Origin: Paenibacillus sp.
GTDB taxonomy: Bacteria; Bacillota; Bacilli; Paenibacillales; Paenibacillaceae
Length of the DNA stretch: 34,301 nucleotides
Assembly (NCBI GenBank): GCA_031254035.1
Contig: JAIRVF010000004.1
Span: 1-34,301 of the forward strand
Reading direction: 5' to 3'
Under the pieces are notes generated by a model, which searched no databases, was not told the DNA's origin, and saw only the letters and a list, made by a program, of their open reading frames with translations. A program made the translations under genes and the position numbers. This document shows, piece by piece, positions 21,934 through 29,334 of the stretch; position 1 is the stretch's first letter, and every line of letters begins with the position of its first letter.

Positions 21934-23685
21934 ATGAACGAACATGAGAATAATCCAAGTAGTGAAAAGGATCCGGCAGAGCAGTCCATGCCGACGCGGT
22001 ATAGCGTTCCAGAAGATTCCGTAAGAAAGGGACAGGAGAGAATAATCTCCGGCAGCGATGAGGAGTTTGACGACGGACTTGAAGATTCCGGAATATCTGC
22101 AGGTGAAGAACTTCCGGGAATATCGGATAAAGGGAAGGCCCAGAAGCAGAAAGAGAAAAAGGAAGAATCCGATTCGGTAGAGGAATCCGTCATCTACTGG
22201 CAGCAAACGGACGACATATCGGACAGCTTGAACCGGACGAAAGCCACGCTTCAGGAAGTGGTTGGGCTCGGCAAGTCCTTTGATATCGTATTCCGCGAGA
22301 TGAATCTTGCCGGGCAAAAGACCGGCTTGTTTTCCGTTAATGGTTTTGCTAAGGATAATATCTTGCTTGAAATCCTGAAGCGCTTGACATATCTGTCGGC
22401 CGAGCAACTGTCAACGGATGCGCTAAAATCCTTTTTTGAATGTTATATACCCCATATCCAGGTTGAAGTTGACAAAAAGCTGAGCTCGACGATTAACAAG
22501 GTGCTGACGGGGATGTCTGCTTTATTTATCGAAGGCGAGCACACGGCGATTGTGATGGATACACGTACCTTTCCTGTGAGAAGCCCTGAAGAACCCAGCA
22601 TTGAAAGGGTCGTCCGGGGGGCCAGGGACGGCTTTACCGAAACGCTTCTCACCAACATCACACTTGTCCGCAGACGATTGCGCGATCCGGGCTTTATAAC
22701 CGATCTGGTCCAAGTAGGTCGGCGCACGCGTACCGATGTGTGTATTGCATATATTGACGACATCGTGGATAAAGTGCAGGTAGACTCTATTAGGGAGAAA
22801 ATAAAAGGCCTTGATATCGAAGGGCTGCCGCTGGCGGATAAGCAGCTTGAGGAAGGGATCATCAATAAGGGATGGCACCCTTATCCGCTAGTTCGTTATT
22901 CGGAGCGGCCGGATGTGGTCTCTGCTCATCTGCTGGAGGGCAGGGTAGCCGTTTTCGTCGATACCTCCCCAAGCGTCATGATCATGCCAACGACCTTTTT
23001 TGATTTATTACAGCATGCCGAGGAAAATCGGCAAACGCCTTTTATGGGCACGTATTTAAGATGGATCCGCTTTTTAGGGATATTCGCCTCCCTGTTTTTG
23101 CTGCCGCTTTGGCTGCTGATCGTACTAAATCCGGAGCTGAAGCCGCCTTTTCTTGATATTATTGGACCGCATGACAAAGGTAGGGTTCCCCTACTCGTCC
23201 AATTTCTGATGGTCGAATTCGGGGTCGACCTGCTGCGGCTTGCCGCTGTCCATACCCCGACTCCACTCGCTTCAGCCATGGGCCTCATCGCTGCGATATT
23301 AGTCGGTGATATTGCCGTCAAATCGGGGTTGTTCATCAATGAAGTCGTTCTATACATGGCTGTTGCGGCGATCGGTATGTACGCGACTCCGAGTTATGAG
23401 CTTGGGCTTGCCAACCGGATGGTGAGACTGGTACTCCTGGTAGCCGTGGCTATTTTTAAAGTGCAAGGATTCGTGGTGGGGACGACACTCCTGATTCTGC
23501 TGCTGACGCTGAACCGCTCGTATAATTCCTCATATTTGTGGCCTTTTATACCTTTTAATGCAAAGGGGATGGCCAATGTTTTATTCCGTTTTCCGCTCCT
23601 TGAATCAAAGAAACGGCCTTCTTTCAACAAACCGAAGGATAATACAAGAATGGCGCCAAATCCGGATAATACGGATCAAACATGA
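21934..23685 (+). CDS. spoVAF: Stage V sporulation protein AF (GerA-type membrane protein)
   Basis: This 583-residue protein belongs to the GerA-family A-subunit group. In B. subtilis SpoVAF helps form the inner-membrane germination complex and acts with OrfFP in DPA release. The GerA N-terminal cytoplasmic domain (about 95-370) includes RTRTDVCIAYIDDIVD and EGRVAVFVDTSPSVMIMP; about five membrane segments follow (385-555). The first 90 residues are an added, very acidic Ser/Glu-rich segment not found in the roughly 490-residue B. subtilis protein. The gap to spoVAB is 23 bp. The spoVAC, AD and AE genes that separate AB from AF in B. subtilis are absent. Confidence 0.9.
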   Translation: MNEHENNPSSEKDPAEQSMPTRYSVPEDSVRKGQERIISGSDEEFDDGLEDSGISAGEELPGISDKGKAQKQKEKKEESDSVEESVIYWQQTDDISDSLNRTKATLQEVVGLGKSFDIVFREMNLAGQKTGLFSVNGFAKDNILLEILKRLTYLSAEQLSTDALKSFFECYIPHIQVEVDKKLSSTINKVLTGMSALFIEGEHTAIVMDTRTFPVRSPEEPSIERVVRGARDGFTETLLTNITLVRRRLRDPGFITDLVQVGRRTRTDVCIAYIDDIVDKVQVDSIREKIKGLDIEGLPLADKQLEEGIINKGWHPYPLVRYSERPDVVSAHLLEGRVAVFVDTSPSVMIMPTTFFDLLQHAEENRQTPFMGTYLRWIRFLGIFASLFLLPLWLLIVLNPELKPPFLDIIGPHDKGRVPLLVQFLMVEFGVDLLRLAAVHTPTPLASAMGLIAAILVGDIAVKSGLFINEVVLYMAVAAIGMYATPSYELGLANRMVRLVLLVAVAIFKVQGFVVGTTLLILLLTLNRSYNSSYLWPFIPFNAKGMANVLFRFPLLESKKRPSFNKPKDNTRMAPNPDNTDQT

Positions 23686-23735
23686 AAAAAACACAAATGT
23701 TCTGCATAAAAATCCATACACTCTCTTTCGTTGTC

Positions 23736-23744
23736 TGTTATACT
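23736..23744 (+). promoter_or_regulatory. Extended -10 promoter of lysA
   Basis: TGTTATACT (TGn plus TATACT) lies 63 bp before the lysA start; no good -35 is visible. There is no lysine riboswitch in the 121-bp leader. Confidence 0.35.
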
Positions 23745-23806
23745 GATGTAAAAGTTCAGATGGATTCTTTACATTTTTCAACAGAGAAAACGAAGGGATG
23801 CTGAAT

Positions 23807-25138
23807 ATGTTCTTACATGGTACAAGTCAAATAAATGCAGCCGGGCATCTAGAGATTGGCGGATGTGATGTTACGGATCTTAAGGCCAAGTATGGAACTC
23901 CGCTCTATATCGTGGATGAAGAGCTCGTACGTCAGCGCTGCCAGCAATACGTAGCTGCTTTTCGCGCATCCGGACTGAAGTTTCAGGTTGCATATGCGAG
24001 CAAGGCTTTCTGTGTGATGGCTATGTGCCGCATTGCCGATCAGGAAGGTATGTCACTTGACGTCGTATCCGACGGTGAGCTTTACACGGCCTTGCAGGCG
24101 GGGTTTCCGGCTAAACGTATTCATTTTCACGGCAACAACAAAACGCTTGAAGAAATTGAAATGGCGGTTGATGCTGAAATCGGCTGCTTTGTCGTGGACA
24201 ACTTGGTTGAACTTCAGCTTCTGAGTGGCGTAGCTGCCGAGAAAAATGTGCGCGTGCAAATTCTACTTCGTGTAACACCTGGGGTCGAAGCGCATACGCA
24301 TGAATATATTTCTACCGGTCAAACCGACTCGAAATTCGGTTTCGACATTGGAAATGGTTCCGCGTTTGAAGCTGTGAGGCTTGCATCTGAATTGTCCCAT
24401 CTGGAACTTCTCGGTGTGCATTCACACATCGGCTCCCAAATTTTTGAGGTGGAAGGCTTCGAGATGGCTGTGCAAAGAGTCGCCGCTTTCGCGAAGCAGG
24501 TTCATCAGGAGCTTGACGTACAATTTACAGTGGTCAACCTTGGTGGAGGTTTTGGCATCCGTTACGTGTACGGTGACACGCCGCTTGAGGTTTCGCAGTA
24601 TGTCAAAGCGATCACCGATGCGGTCCAAGCGCACTTCTCCGGCTGGTCCTCCGAGTTGCCTGAAATCTGGGTGGAGCCCGGTCGCAGCATTGTCGGAGAT
24701 GCCGGCACGACATTGTACACCGTAGGAACAAGCAAGGACATCCCCGGCGTCCGCAAGTATGTGGCTGTTGACGGCGGCATGACGGATAATCCGCGTCCCG
24801 CCCTGTACGAATCGAAATACGAAGCGATGCTCGCCAACCGCGCCAATGAACCGGCCCAAGAAACGGTTTCCATTGCCGGCAAATGCTGCGAGAGCGGAGA
24901 TATGCTGATCTGGGATCTGGATTTGCCAAAGGTAAACAGCGGCGATCTGTTGGCTGTTTCTTGTACGGGAGCATACAACTATTCCATGGCCAGCAACTAT
25001 AACCGGATCCGTCGTCCGGCGGTTGTATTTGTCCATCAGGGAGAAAGCGACCTGGTGGTGCGCCGCGAAACGCTGCAGGATCTCATCGGTAATGACATGG
25101 TGCCTGAGCGGATCAGCAAAGAGGCTGTTCTAAAGTAA
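23807..25138 (+). CDS. lysA: Diaminopimelate decarboxylase
   Basis: LysA makes L-lysine from meso-diaminopimelate with pyridoxal phosphate. ATG 23807 is favoured because AAGGG lies 9 nt upstream, whereas ATG 23798 abuts it; the product has 443 residues. The PLP lysine is in VAYASKAFCV, the phosphate-binding Gly loop is NLGGGFGIRY, EPGRSIVGDAG is the second phosphate contact, and CCESGDML carries the active-site cysteine from the partner subunit. It lies behind the spoVA operon as in B. subtilis and ends in a terminator. Confidence 0.95.
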   Translation: MFLHGTSQINAAGHLEIGGCDVTDLKAKYGTPLYIVDEELVRQRCQQYVAAFRASGLKFQVAYASKAFCVMAMCRIADQEGMSLDVVSDGELYTALQAGFPAKRIHFHGNNKTLEEIEMAVDAEIGCFVVDNLVELQLLSGVAAEKNVRVQILLRVTPGVEAHTHEYISTGQTDSKFGFDIGNGSAFEAVRLASELSHLELLGVHSHIGSQIFEVEGFEMAVQRVAAFAKQVHQELDVQFTVVNLGGGFGIRYVYGDTPLEVSQYVKAITDAVQAHFSGWSSELPEIWVEPGRSIVGDAGTTLYTVGTSKDIPGVRKYVAVDGGMTDNPRPALYESKYEAMLANRANEPAQETVSIAGKCCESGDMLIWDLDLPKVNSGDLLAVSCTGAYNYSMASNYNRIRRPAVVFVHQGESDLVVRRETLQDLIGNDMVPERISKEAVLK

Positions 25139-25182
25139 GGATAGTTGTACTTAAACGCAAGAATTGGAGTAGAACAAAACGT

Positions 25183-25229
25183 AAAAAAGGATCATTTCTG
25201 TATTGGGGAATGCGGAGATGATCCTTTTC
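25183..25229 (+). terminator. Terminator of lysA
   Basis: AAAAGGATCATTTC pairs with GAGATGATCCTTTT around an 18-nt loop. Confidence 0.75.
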
Positions 25230-25260
25230 GTATTGAATTAGCCGATAATTATGAAAAGAA

Positions 25261-25309
25261 TTTGGCTCATTTCGCTCTTGTCATACTAATTATGATGTTG
25301 AACCAAAAT
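25261..25309. repeat. Small inverted-repeat element, family B copy 1
   Basis: TTTGGCTCA (25261-25269) is the inverse of TGAACCAAA (25299-25307) with one mismatch. The right half, CTAATTATGATGTTGAACC (25286-25304), recurs with two substitutions at 26405-26429. It lies upstream of ppiB. Confidence 0.5.
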
Positions 25310-25396
25310 TTTTCTTAATTTCTTTGCTTCGTCCATTCATTCATAGTAAACTATACCATGTTGTTGTTATTTACAGACGAAAGGGGTTTTTCACAT

Positions 25397-25828
25397 ATGG
25401 CAAAACAAGCGAAAATTACTTTAGAAAACGGTGAAGAGGTTATTATTGACCTGTTCGACCAAGACGCTCCCAATACGGTAGCTAACTTTGAAAAGTTGGC
25501 AAATTCCGGATTTTACAACGGTTTGGTGTTCCACCGCGTTATTCCTGGCTTCGTAGCTCAAGGCGGATGCCCAAATGGTTCAGGCACTGGCGGGCCAGGA
25601 TACAATATCAACTGCGAAATCAACCCTAACAAACATGAACGTGGAACATTGGCTATGGCGCATGCTGGCCGCAATACAGGCGGAAGCCAATTCTACATCT
25701 GCTACGAGCCACAGCCTCACCTGGACGGTCAGCACACTGTCTTTGGTAAAGTAGCCAAAGGTATGGAGCTTGTGGATGCATTTAAAGGCCGTGACGTAAT
25801 GAAAACGGTCGAAGTTTACGAAGTCTAA
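25397..25828 (+). CDS. ppiB: Cyclophilin-type peptidyl-prolyl isomerase
   Basis: This is a 143-residue cytoplasmic cyclophilin that isomerises X-Pro bonds. ATG 25397 is preferred; AAAGGGG lies 10 nt upstream, while the longer frame from 25358 adds 13 residues without family similarity. Active-site residues are in [13 protein letters not shown] (Arg, Phe, Gln), GGSQFYI, and the HTVFGKV loop. No signal peptide or membrane segment is present. A strong terminator follows. Confidence 0.94.
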   Translation: MAKQAKITLENGEEVIIDLFDQDAPNTVANFEKLANSGFYNGLVFHRVIPGFVAQGGCPNGSGTGGPGYNINCEINPNKHERGTLAMAHAGRNTGGSQFYICYEPQPHLDGQHTVFGKVAKGMELVDAFKGRDVMKTVEVYEV

Positions 25829-25861
25829 GGGACAAGCTCAGATTTTTGAAAAAGTCTTGGC

Positions 25862-25906
25862 AAGCCGCCTTTTTCCTTGCTGCTGCAAGGGGAAGGCGGC
25901 TTTTTG
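25862..25906. terminator. Terminator of ppiB
   Basis: AAGCCGCCTTTTTCCTTGC pairs with GCAAGGGGAAGGCGGCTT across a 4-nt loop, then T5. This is one of the strongest hairpins in the window. Confidence 0.92.
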
Positions 25907-26074
25907 CGTCCTGCGGACAAGGGCGAGGCCCGCATGGGTCGAAAGAGCTTACATGGCATAAAAACGAATTAAGAGTGGATTAAAAACCAAAGGAGAGGCT
26001 GAAATTAGGAGTTGAAGAAAAACGTTTTTGCTATAGGTATTTCATCCTTTATTTTCGGGTTCATTATAATCGAT

Positions 26075-26284
26075 TCACAAACTATAGTTATGAGTTTCAT
26101 CTTGTTGTATATTGTTCTGTTGTATTTCTACATGTATGTATTCGTAGTATGCTAAGGTTCCGGCGAGTAGAGCTATGATTGACCAGCCGACCCAAAGATA
26201 CGTTCCAACGATTAAACATGATATAGCAATAATTAAACTCCACAATCCAAATGCTAATATAGCAGTAAACCTACTCATCATCAA
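26075..26284 (-). CDS. Small two-helix membrane protein, unknown
   Basis: This 69-residue protein is not recognised. Two hydrophobic helices (about 7-26 and 30-48) are joined by a very short turn; a polar, acidic tail with Gln and Asn follows. The start region ATGATGATGAGT has GAGG 4-10 nt upstream, so any of the first ATGs may be used. Low GC content and lack of neighbours on its strand suggest accessory DNA. Confidence 0.5.
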   Translation of the reverse strand: MMMSRFTAILAFGLWSLIIAISCLIVGTYLWVGWSIIALLAGTLAYYEYIHVEIQQNNIQQDETHNYSL

Positions 26285-26369
26285 TCCTCATTCCTGGTGT
26301 TTTTATCAACTTATAAATAGGTCCATGAGTAGCCTATCAAACAGATAAGTAACATAATCGCATTAAATG

Positions 26370-26429
26370 AGGCTCAATATTGAAATATTTCCTTCATTCA
26401 AAGTGCTAATTATGATGTTGAGCCTAAAA
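26370..26429. repeat. Small inverted-repeat element, family B copy 2
   Basis: AGGCTCAA (26370-26377) and TTGAGCCT (26418-26425) are perfect inverse arms. The right part CTAATTATGATGTTGAGCC matches the element at 25261-25309. The stretch 26285-26796 otherwise contains only AT-rich sequence without a credible gene. Confidence 0.5.
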
Positions 26430-26796
26430 TAATTTACTTTTTTTTTGTGAAAACATGCCTATCTAATTTATCGATAATACTCCATATTTTTGTAATAGGC
26501 ATATGGAACCTATAATTTTAAGGGCTATTTACCCCTAACGCTGATAAGTTTCTTTATAACTATGGAACTAAACACTTTAAGATAGGGTTGAAATTTCCCA
26601 GATAATTATGTTTGAAGTGGAACATTCTACCTTCATTCTTCGATTAGATGGAGAAAACTTAACAAATTAGTAGTCAATAAGCAGGGGAATACTTTATTGC
26701 CTTGCTTTTATTTTTTTAGGTGATAATATCCACATATAGATTGAATGATGCTTCTGATTACATCAATGCTTAATCTATAAGGTATCATTAGGTAAC

Positions 26797-26827
26797 TAAA
26801 TATTATTGGTTGATCCTTCGGGACAGG
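26797..26827 (+). repeat. Direct repeat of the FMN riboswitch 5' end (left copy)
   Basis: TAAATATTATTGGTTGATCC followed by TTCGGGACAGG repeats the sequence at 28670-28699 with one inserted T and one G-to-A change. The right copy is the true start of the FMN aptamer. Here the aptamer does not continue: GAAGGAT follows at once, so ATCCTTC (26813-26819) and GAAGGAT (26827-26833) form only a P1-like hairpin. Confidence 0.7.
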
Positions 26828-26840
26828 AAGGATTCTAATC

Positions 26841-26888
26841 ATAAAAAGAAGCTCAGGGACCTTATAAAATAAGGCTTATCTGAGCTTC
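26841..26888 (-). terminator. Minus-strand terminator after the integrase-like remnant
   Basis: GAAGCTCAG/CTGAGCTTC (26848-26888) with an inner stem ATAAG/CTTAT is followed by five T on the minus strand. The stop codon of the 41-codon gene lies inside the stem-loop. Confidence 0.7.
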
Positions 26889-27001
26889 ATGATATTTATC
26901 GGTAGGTATTTGGTAGGATTTATTACTCTCCATCTTTTCAGAAGTTCGAAAGCGTATCGGTAGTGTGTTTTTCCTTTTTTTTCGTACTCATAAATTGGCA
27001 T
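26876..27001 (-). pseudogene. 41-codon integrase-like remnant
   Basis: On the minus strand a very strong ribosome site GGAAGGAGG precedes ATG 27001. The N-terminus MPIYEYEKKGKTHYRYAFEL resembles the arm-binding start of phage and ICE tyrosine integrases (short basic beta strands). After about 20 residues it continues LKRWRVINPTKYLP and stops, so the core-binding and catalytic domains are missing. A terminator overlaps the end. I read it as an integrase gene that lost its middle by deletion. It points at the direct repeat 50 bp away, where an integrase usually lies relative to its attachment site. A genuine small gene is the alternative. Confidence 0.45.
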
Positions 27002-27374
27002 AAAAGTAATTCCTCCTTCCAATAAAATAAATATACATATAACTTTATTTTATATCAATGAGTTTGCGGTTATATAGATAATTTGAAATTAGAAAAAGGG
27101 GTATTTTCTATGATAAGACATGTACAGTCCTTCTATTTTCAATTCTAAGACGTATTTAAGAAGGGAACTTAGAAGGGGGGGAGAATTGTCTATCTCTAGC
27201 TCAGAGTGGCATTCTGGCCTCTTTTACGCATCGATATTGATAATGTCAACACAAATATTTTAAATGTGTTTTGGAATTTATATTAACTAACACAGATATT
27301 TTTGATATCAATGCTGAGAAAGCAGTTCAAATGATTTCCTTGCCGAGAATCTAACTCGTGAGAAGGAATATAAT

Positions 27375-27623
27375 TTGGTCATCAGTTTCAGTGAACAATT
27401 ATTAAATGATCCAAGAGTCGAAGACGTTGATGTACCAATTAAAAAATTTGAAAAAAATGAGACAAGGAAAGATAAAATACACAATTTGTTAAGATATCAA
27501 TCCATTAATAGATCGCATTCTTCTCCATATTGGACTTCACACATATTTTCCTACAGCCTTAAAGAAGTAAGATGTTGTTTTAATGCACGAGCCAACACTG
27601 CGACTGACAAAACTAAGTCATGA
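27375..27623 (+). pseudogene. Decayed ORF, unknown
   Basis: This is an 82-codon frame opening at TTG 27375 with GAGAAGGA upstream. The first 50 residues (SFSEQLLNDPRVEDVDVPIKKFEKNETRKDKI) look like real protein; the rest (Ser, Cys, Arg-rich) does not. The same frame continues upstream to a stop near 27351. It is probably a fragment of an older gene. The rest of 27002-27740 is AT-rich with no other candidate gene. Confidence 0.25.
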
Positions 27624-27740
27624 TTTACATAATCGCGCCTTAGTTTTGGTTCCTATTTACTATATAGCCATTAATACCCAAATGTTACAATTGATATAAA
27701 GTTAATAAAAATTAACTTTGAAAAAATTGGAGGTGTTAGG

Positions 27741-28037
27741 GTGATTAGGATGGGAAAAAAATTTGTAATACTCTCTTCGATCATTGCGGCTTTTATGACT
27801 GTTGCAGCAATACCAGTATCTGCAAGTCCTACCCCACAGAAAGATTCTGAGATCACAACTCAATCTTGTCTCCCATGTAGAGTTAAGACTTATATGTACC
27901 CTAAAAGTGAGTATAGCAAAGATTATTTCAGGCAATCATATTACGTTACCGTCGATGGAGTGGAATACTTTTTTTGGTATATCGATGATAAAAAATCTAC
28001 ATCCACGCATTGGTATACTCTTTGGAAAGAAGAGTAA
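27741..28037 (+). CDS. Small secreted protein, unknown
   Basis: This protein has 98 residues. The GTG at 27741 has GGAGG at 7 nt. A typical signal peptide (MGKKFVILSSIIAAFMTVAAIPVSASA-like, cleavage near VSA/SP) leaves about 70 residues. The mature part has one CLPC pair near its start, then an aromatic-rich C-terminal half (YYVTVDGVEYFFWYIDD, HWYTLWKEE). No known family is recognised. Size, secretion and its position in accessory DNA would fit a bacteriocin-like or toxin-like secreted product, but there is no direct evidence and no immunity gene is evident. Confidence 0.6.
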   Translation: MIRMGKKFVILSSIIAAFMTVAAIPVSASPTPQKDSEITTQSCLPCRVKTYMYPKSEYSKDYFRQSYYVTVDGVEYFFWYIDDKKSTSTHWYTLWKEE

Positions 28038-28193
28038 AATAAAGTATATTACCAAGTGGGATTTCAGCAGAATTTATTCAAGGGCTTAAAGATTACGTAG
28101 TTCTACTGAATAGTGTTAAGAGAAAAACCTTTCTGCTAAGTAACAAGTCAATGGCTTACCCTCGCGAGGCTTGCTTCCACTTCACAAGTCGTT

Positions 28194-28320
28194 TCAAAGA
28201 CTTTTGCTTCCTCGCGAGTCTCCTAAAACATAGACAATTTCATCCTCATAAGTATCCATATCTACCAAGTACAAGTTTTTACCATCCCAACCACTGTTGA
28301 TTTGAATTTTAAAGAAGATA
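28194..28320 (-). pseudogene. Protein-coding fragment, unknown
   Basis: On the minus strand a frame between a TAG and a TGA encodes FKIQINSGWDGKNLYLVDMD then TYEDEIVYVLGDSRGSKSL. It reads like genuine protein but has no start codon or ribosome site at its beginning. It is probably a gene remnant. Confidence 0.25.
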
Positions 28321-28395
28321 AAAGGCTATAAAATGTTGGTGAGCAAAGCAATTTTTATTGATTGGCTCGAAGGTAAATAGTATACATAAAAACAG

Positions 28396-28423
28396 GCAGG
28401 CATAATTTACGCTTGCTTTTTTT
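28396..28423 (+). terminator. Putative terminator in the accessory region
   Basis: GCAGGC pairs with GCTTGC (one G-T pair) around a 9-nt loop, followed by T7. It may end the transcript of the secreted protein gene. The gap 28038-28669 otherwise holds only the gene fragment at 28194-28320 and the palindrome CCTTGAT-GA-ATCAAGG at 28591-28606. Confidence 0.5.
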
Positions 28424-28669
28424 GTTTATGAGTGCTAACTTAAGACACATCAAGATGCATTAGATGTCTGTAAAAGTAATTCCTTCCTTTTGTATGTTTG
28501 GTAGGGAAAACGGTAGGAAACTAATTGTAACTCACTGTTTTCAAATGATACCGAACAACATTTAGAAAGAATCACATACAGCCTTCAAAGCCTTGATGAA
28601 TCAAGGATTAATGTACTAAGTGGCACTGAAAGTAACTAAACGTCACGAAATGATTAATCCGCAATTTCA

Positions 28670-28699
28670 TAAATATTATTGGTGATCCTTCGGGGCAGG
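28670..28699 (+). repeat. Direct repeat of the FMN riboswitch 5' end (right copy)
   Basis: This is the intact partner of 26797-26827. It includes 13 bp upstream of the aptamer, so the similarity is not just aptamer conservation. The two copies bracket 1.87 kb. Confidence 0.7.
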
Positions 28700-28866
28700 G
28701 TGAAATTCCCTACCGGCGGTGATGATGCTTTTTGTCTCTAGATGAAGAGACATGGAATCTGCAAGCATCTTAGTCCGTGACCCGGACGTGTGGCTTGTTG
28801 CCCGCGTACGGTGGACCCGGTGTAAATCCGGGACCGACAGTATAGTCTGGATGGGAGAAGGAGAGA
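28683..28866 (+). promoter_or_regulatory. FMN riboswitch (RFN element)
   Basis: All conserved blocks of the FMN aptamer are present: GATCCTTCGGGGCAGGG, AAATTCCC-TACCGGCGGTGA, AGTCCGTGACCCG, ACGGTGGACCCGGTG, AAATCCGGGACCGACAGTA and GTCTGGATGGGAGAAGG. P1 is formed by ATCCTTC and GAAGGA(g). One variable arm (about 28722-28771) is long. On binding FMN it should lower expression of the downstream rib genes. The aptamer lies about 400 nt before the first strong terminator and 470 nt before ribD, much farther than usual. Confidence 0.95.
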
Positions 28867-29270
28867 AAGCGCATGTTACATATAGTTCATGCGATGCACC
28901 CAATAAAGCAAGGTTACGTGCTTTTTTTCACGAACTTTCTTGTGAGCAATTTTGACTAAAGAATAGTTGTATCTCAGATCTAACTTCGTACGAAGTGGGA
29001 GATTTGGTTTCAGCTTTAGTTTATTTTGCATAGGTAAGTTTAGATATCAGACATGATAAACTTCAGGGAATAAGCCGTTTGATATCGCCACGAGAAACAG
29101 TCTTAAGATGACCTTTCTATTTTGACAGGCATCCGAAGATGGTTTTTTTAACTTACCTTCCATACCGGAATATCCTTCGTGAATATAAAAAGCATGGCAT
29201 TTACCGACTCTGTCCATGATTCATCATGGCGGAAGCTTTATTTGACGTGTTTTCAACTTACTCTCATACT

Positions 29271-29301
29271 GCCCCCGGACGGGATCCGGCGGGCTTTTTT
29301 T
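29271..29301 (+). terminator. Leader terminator upstream of ribD
   Basis: GCCCCCGGA pairs with TCCGG-C-GGGC (one bulged C) around a 4-5 nt loop and is followed by T7. It ends 20 nt before the ribD ribosome site. It is the likely expression platform of the FMN riboswitch, although a long region (28867-29270) separates them. That region shows only weak hairpins (AAGCA/TGCTT at about 28907-28925, ACTTCGTACGAAGT near 28984) and a possible promoter (TTGACA at 29122, poor -10). Confidence 0.75.
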
Positions 29302-29334
29302 GTTGCATTTTGGATGGGAAAGGAGGATGGGAAC

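Noticed and set aside
23686..23806. Lysine riboswitch before lysA
   Set aside because: Only 121 bp with no conserved L-box segments; an extended -10 promoter occupies the region.
28161..28219. Two CTCGCGAG palindromes as a recombination or attachment site
   Set aside because: Eight-base palindromes only; no wider similarity between the two flanks and no link with the direct repeats.
28676..28955. ORFs within the FMN aptamer on both strands
   Set aside because: They lie across the conserved riboswitch sequence; no protein-like composition.
29179..29334. Extended ribD N-terminus from GTG 29179
   Set aside because: It would translate the leader terminator and has no ribosome site; GTG 29335 with AGGAGG gives the family length.
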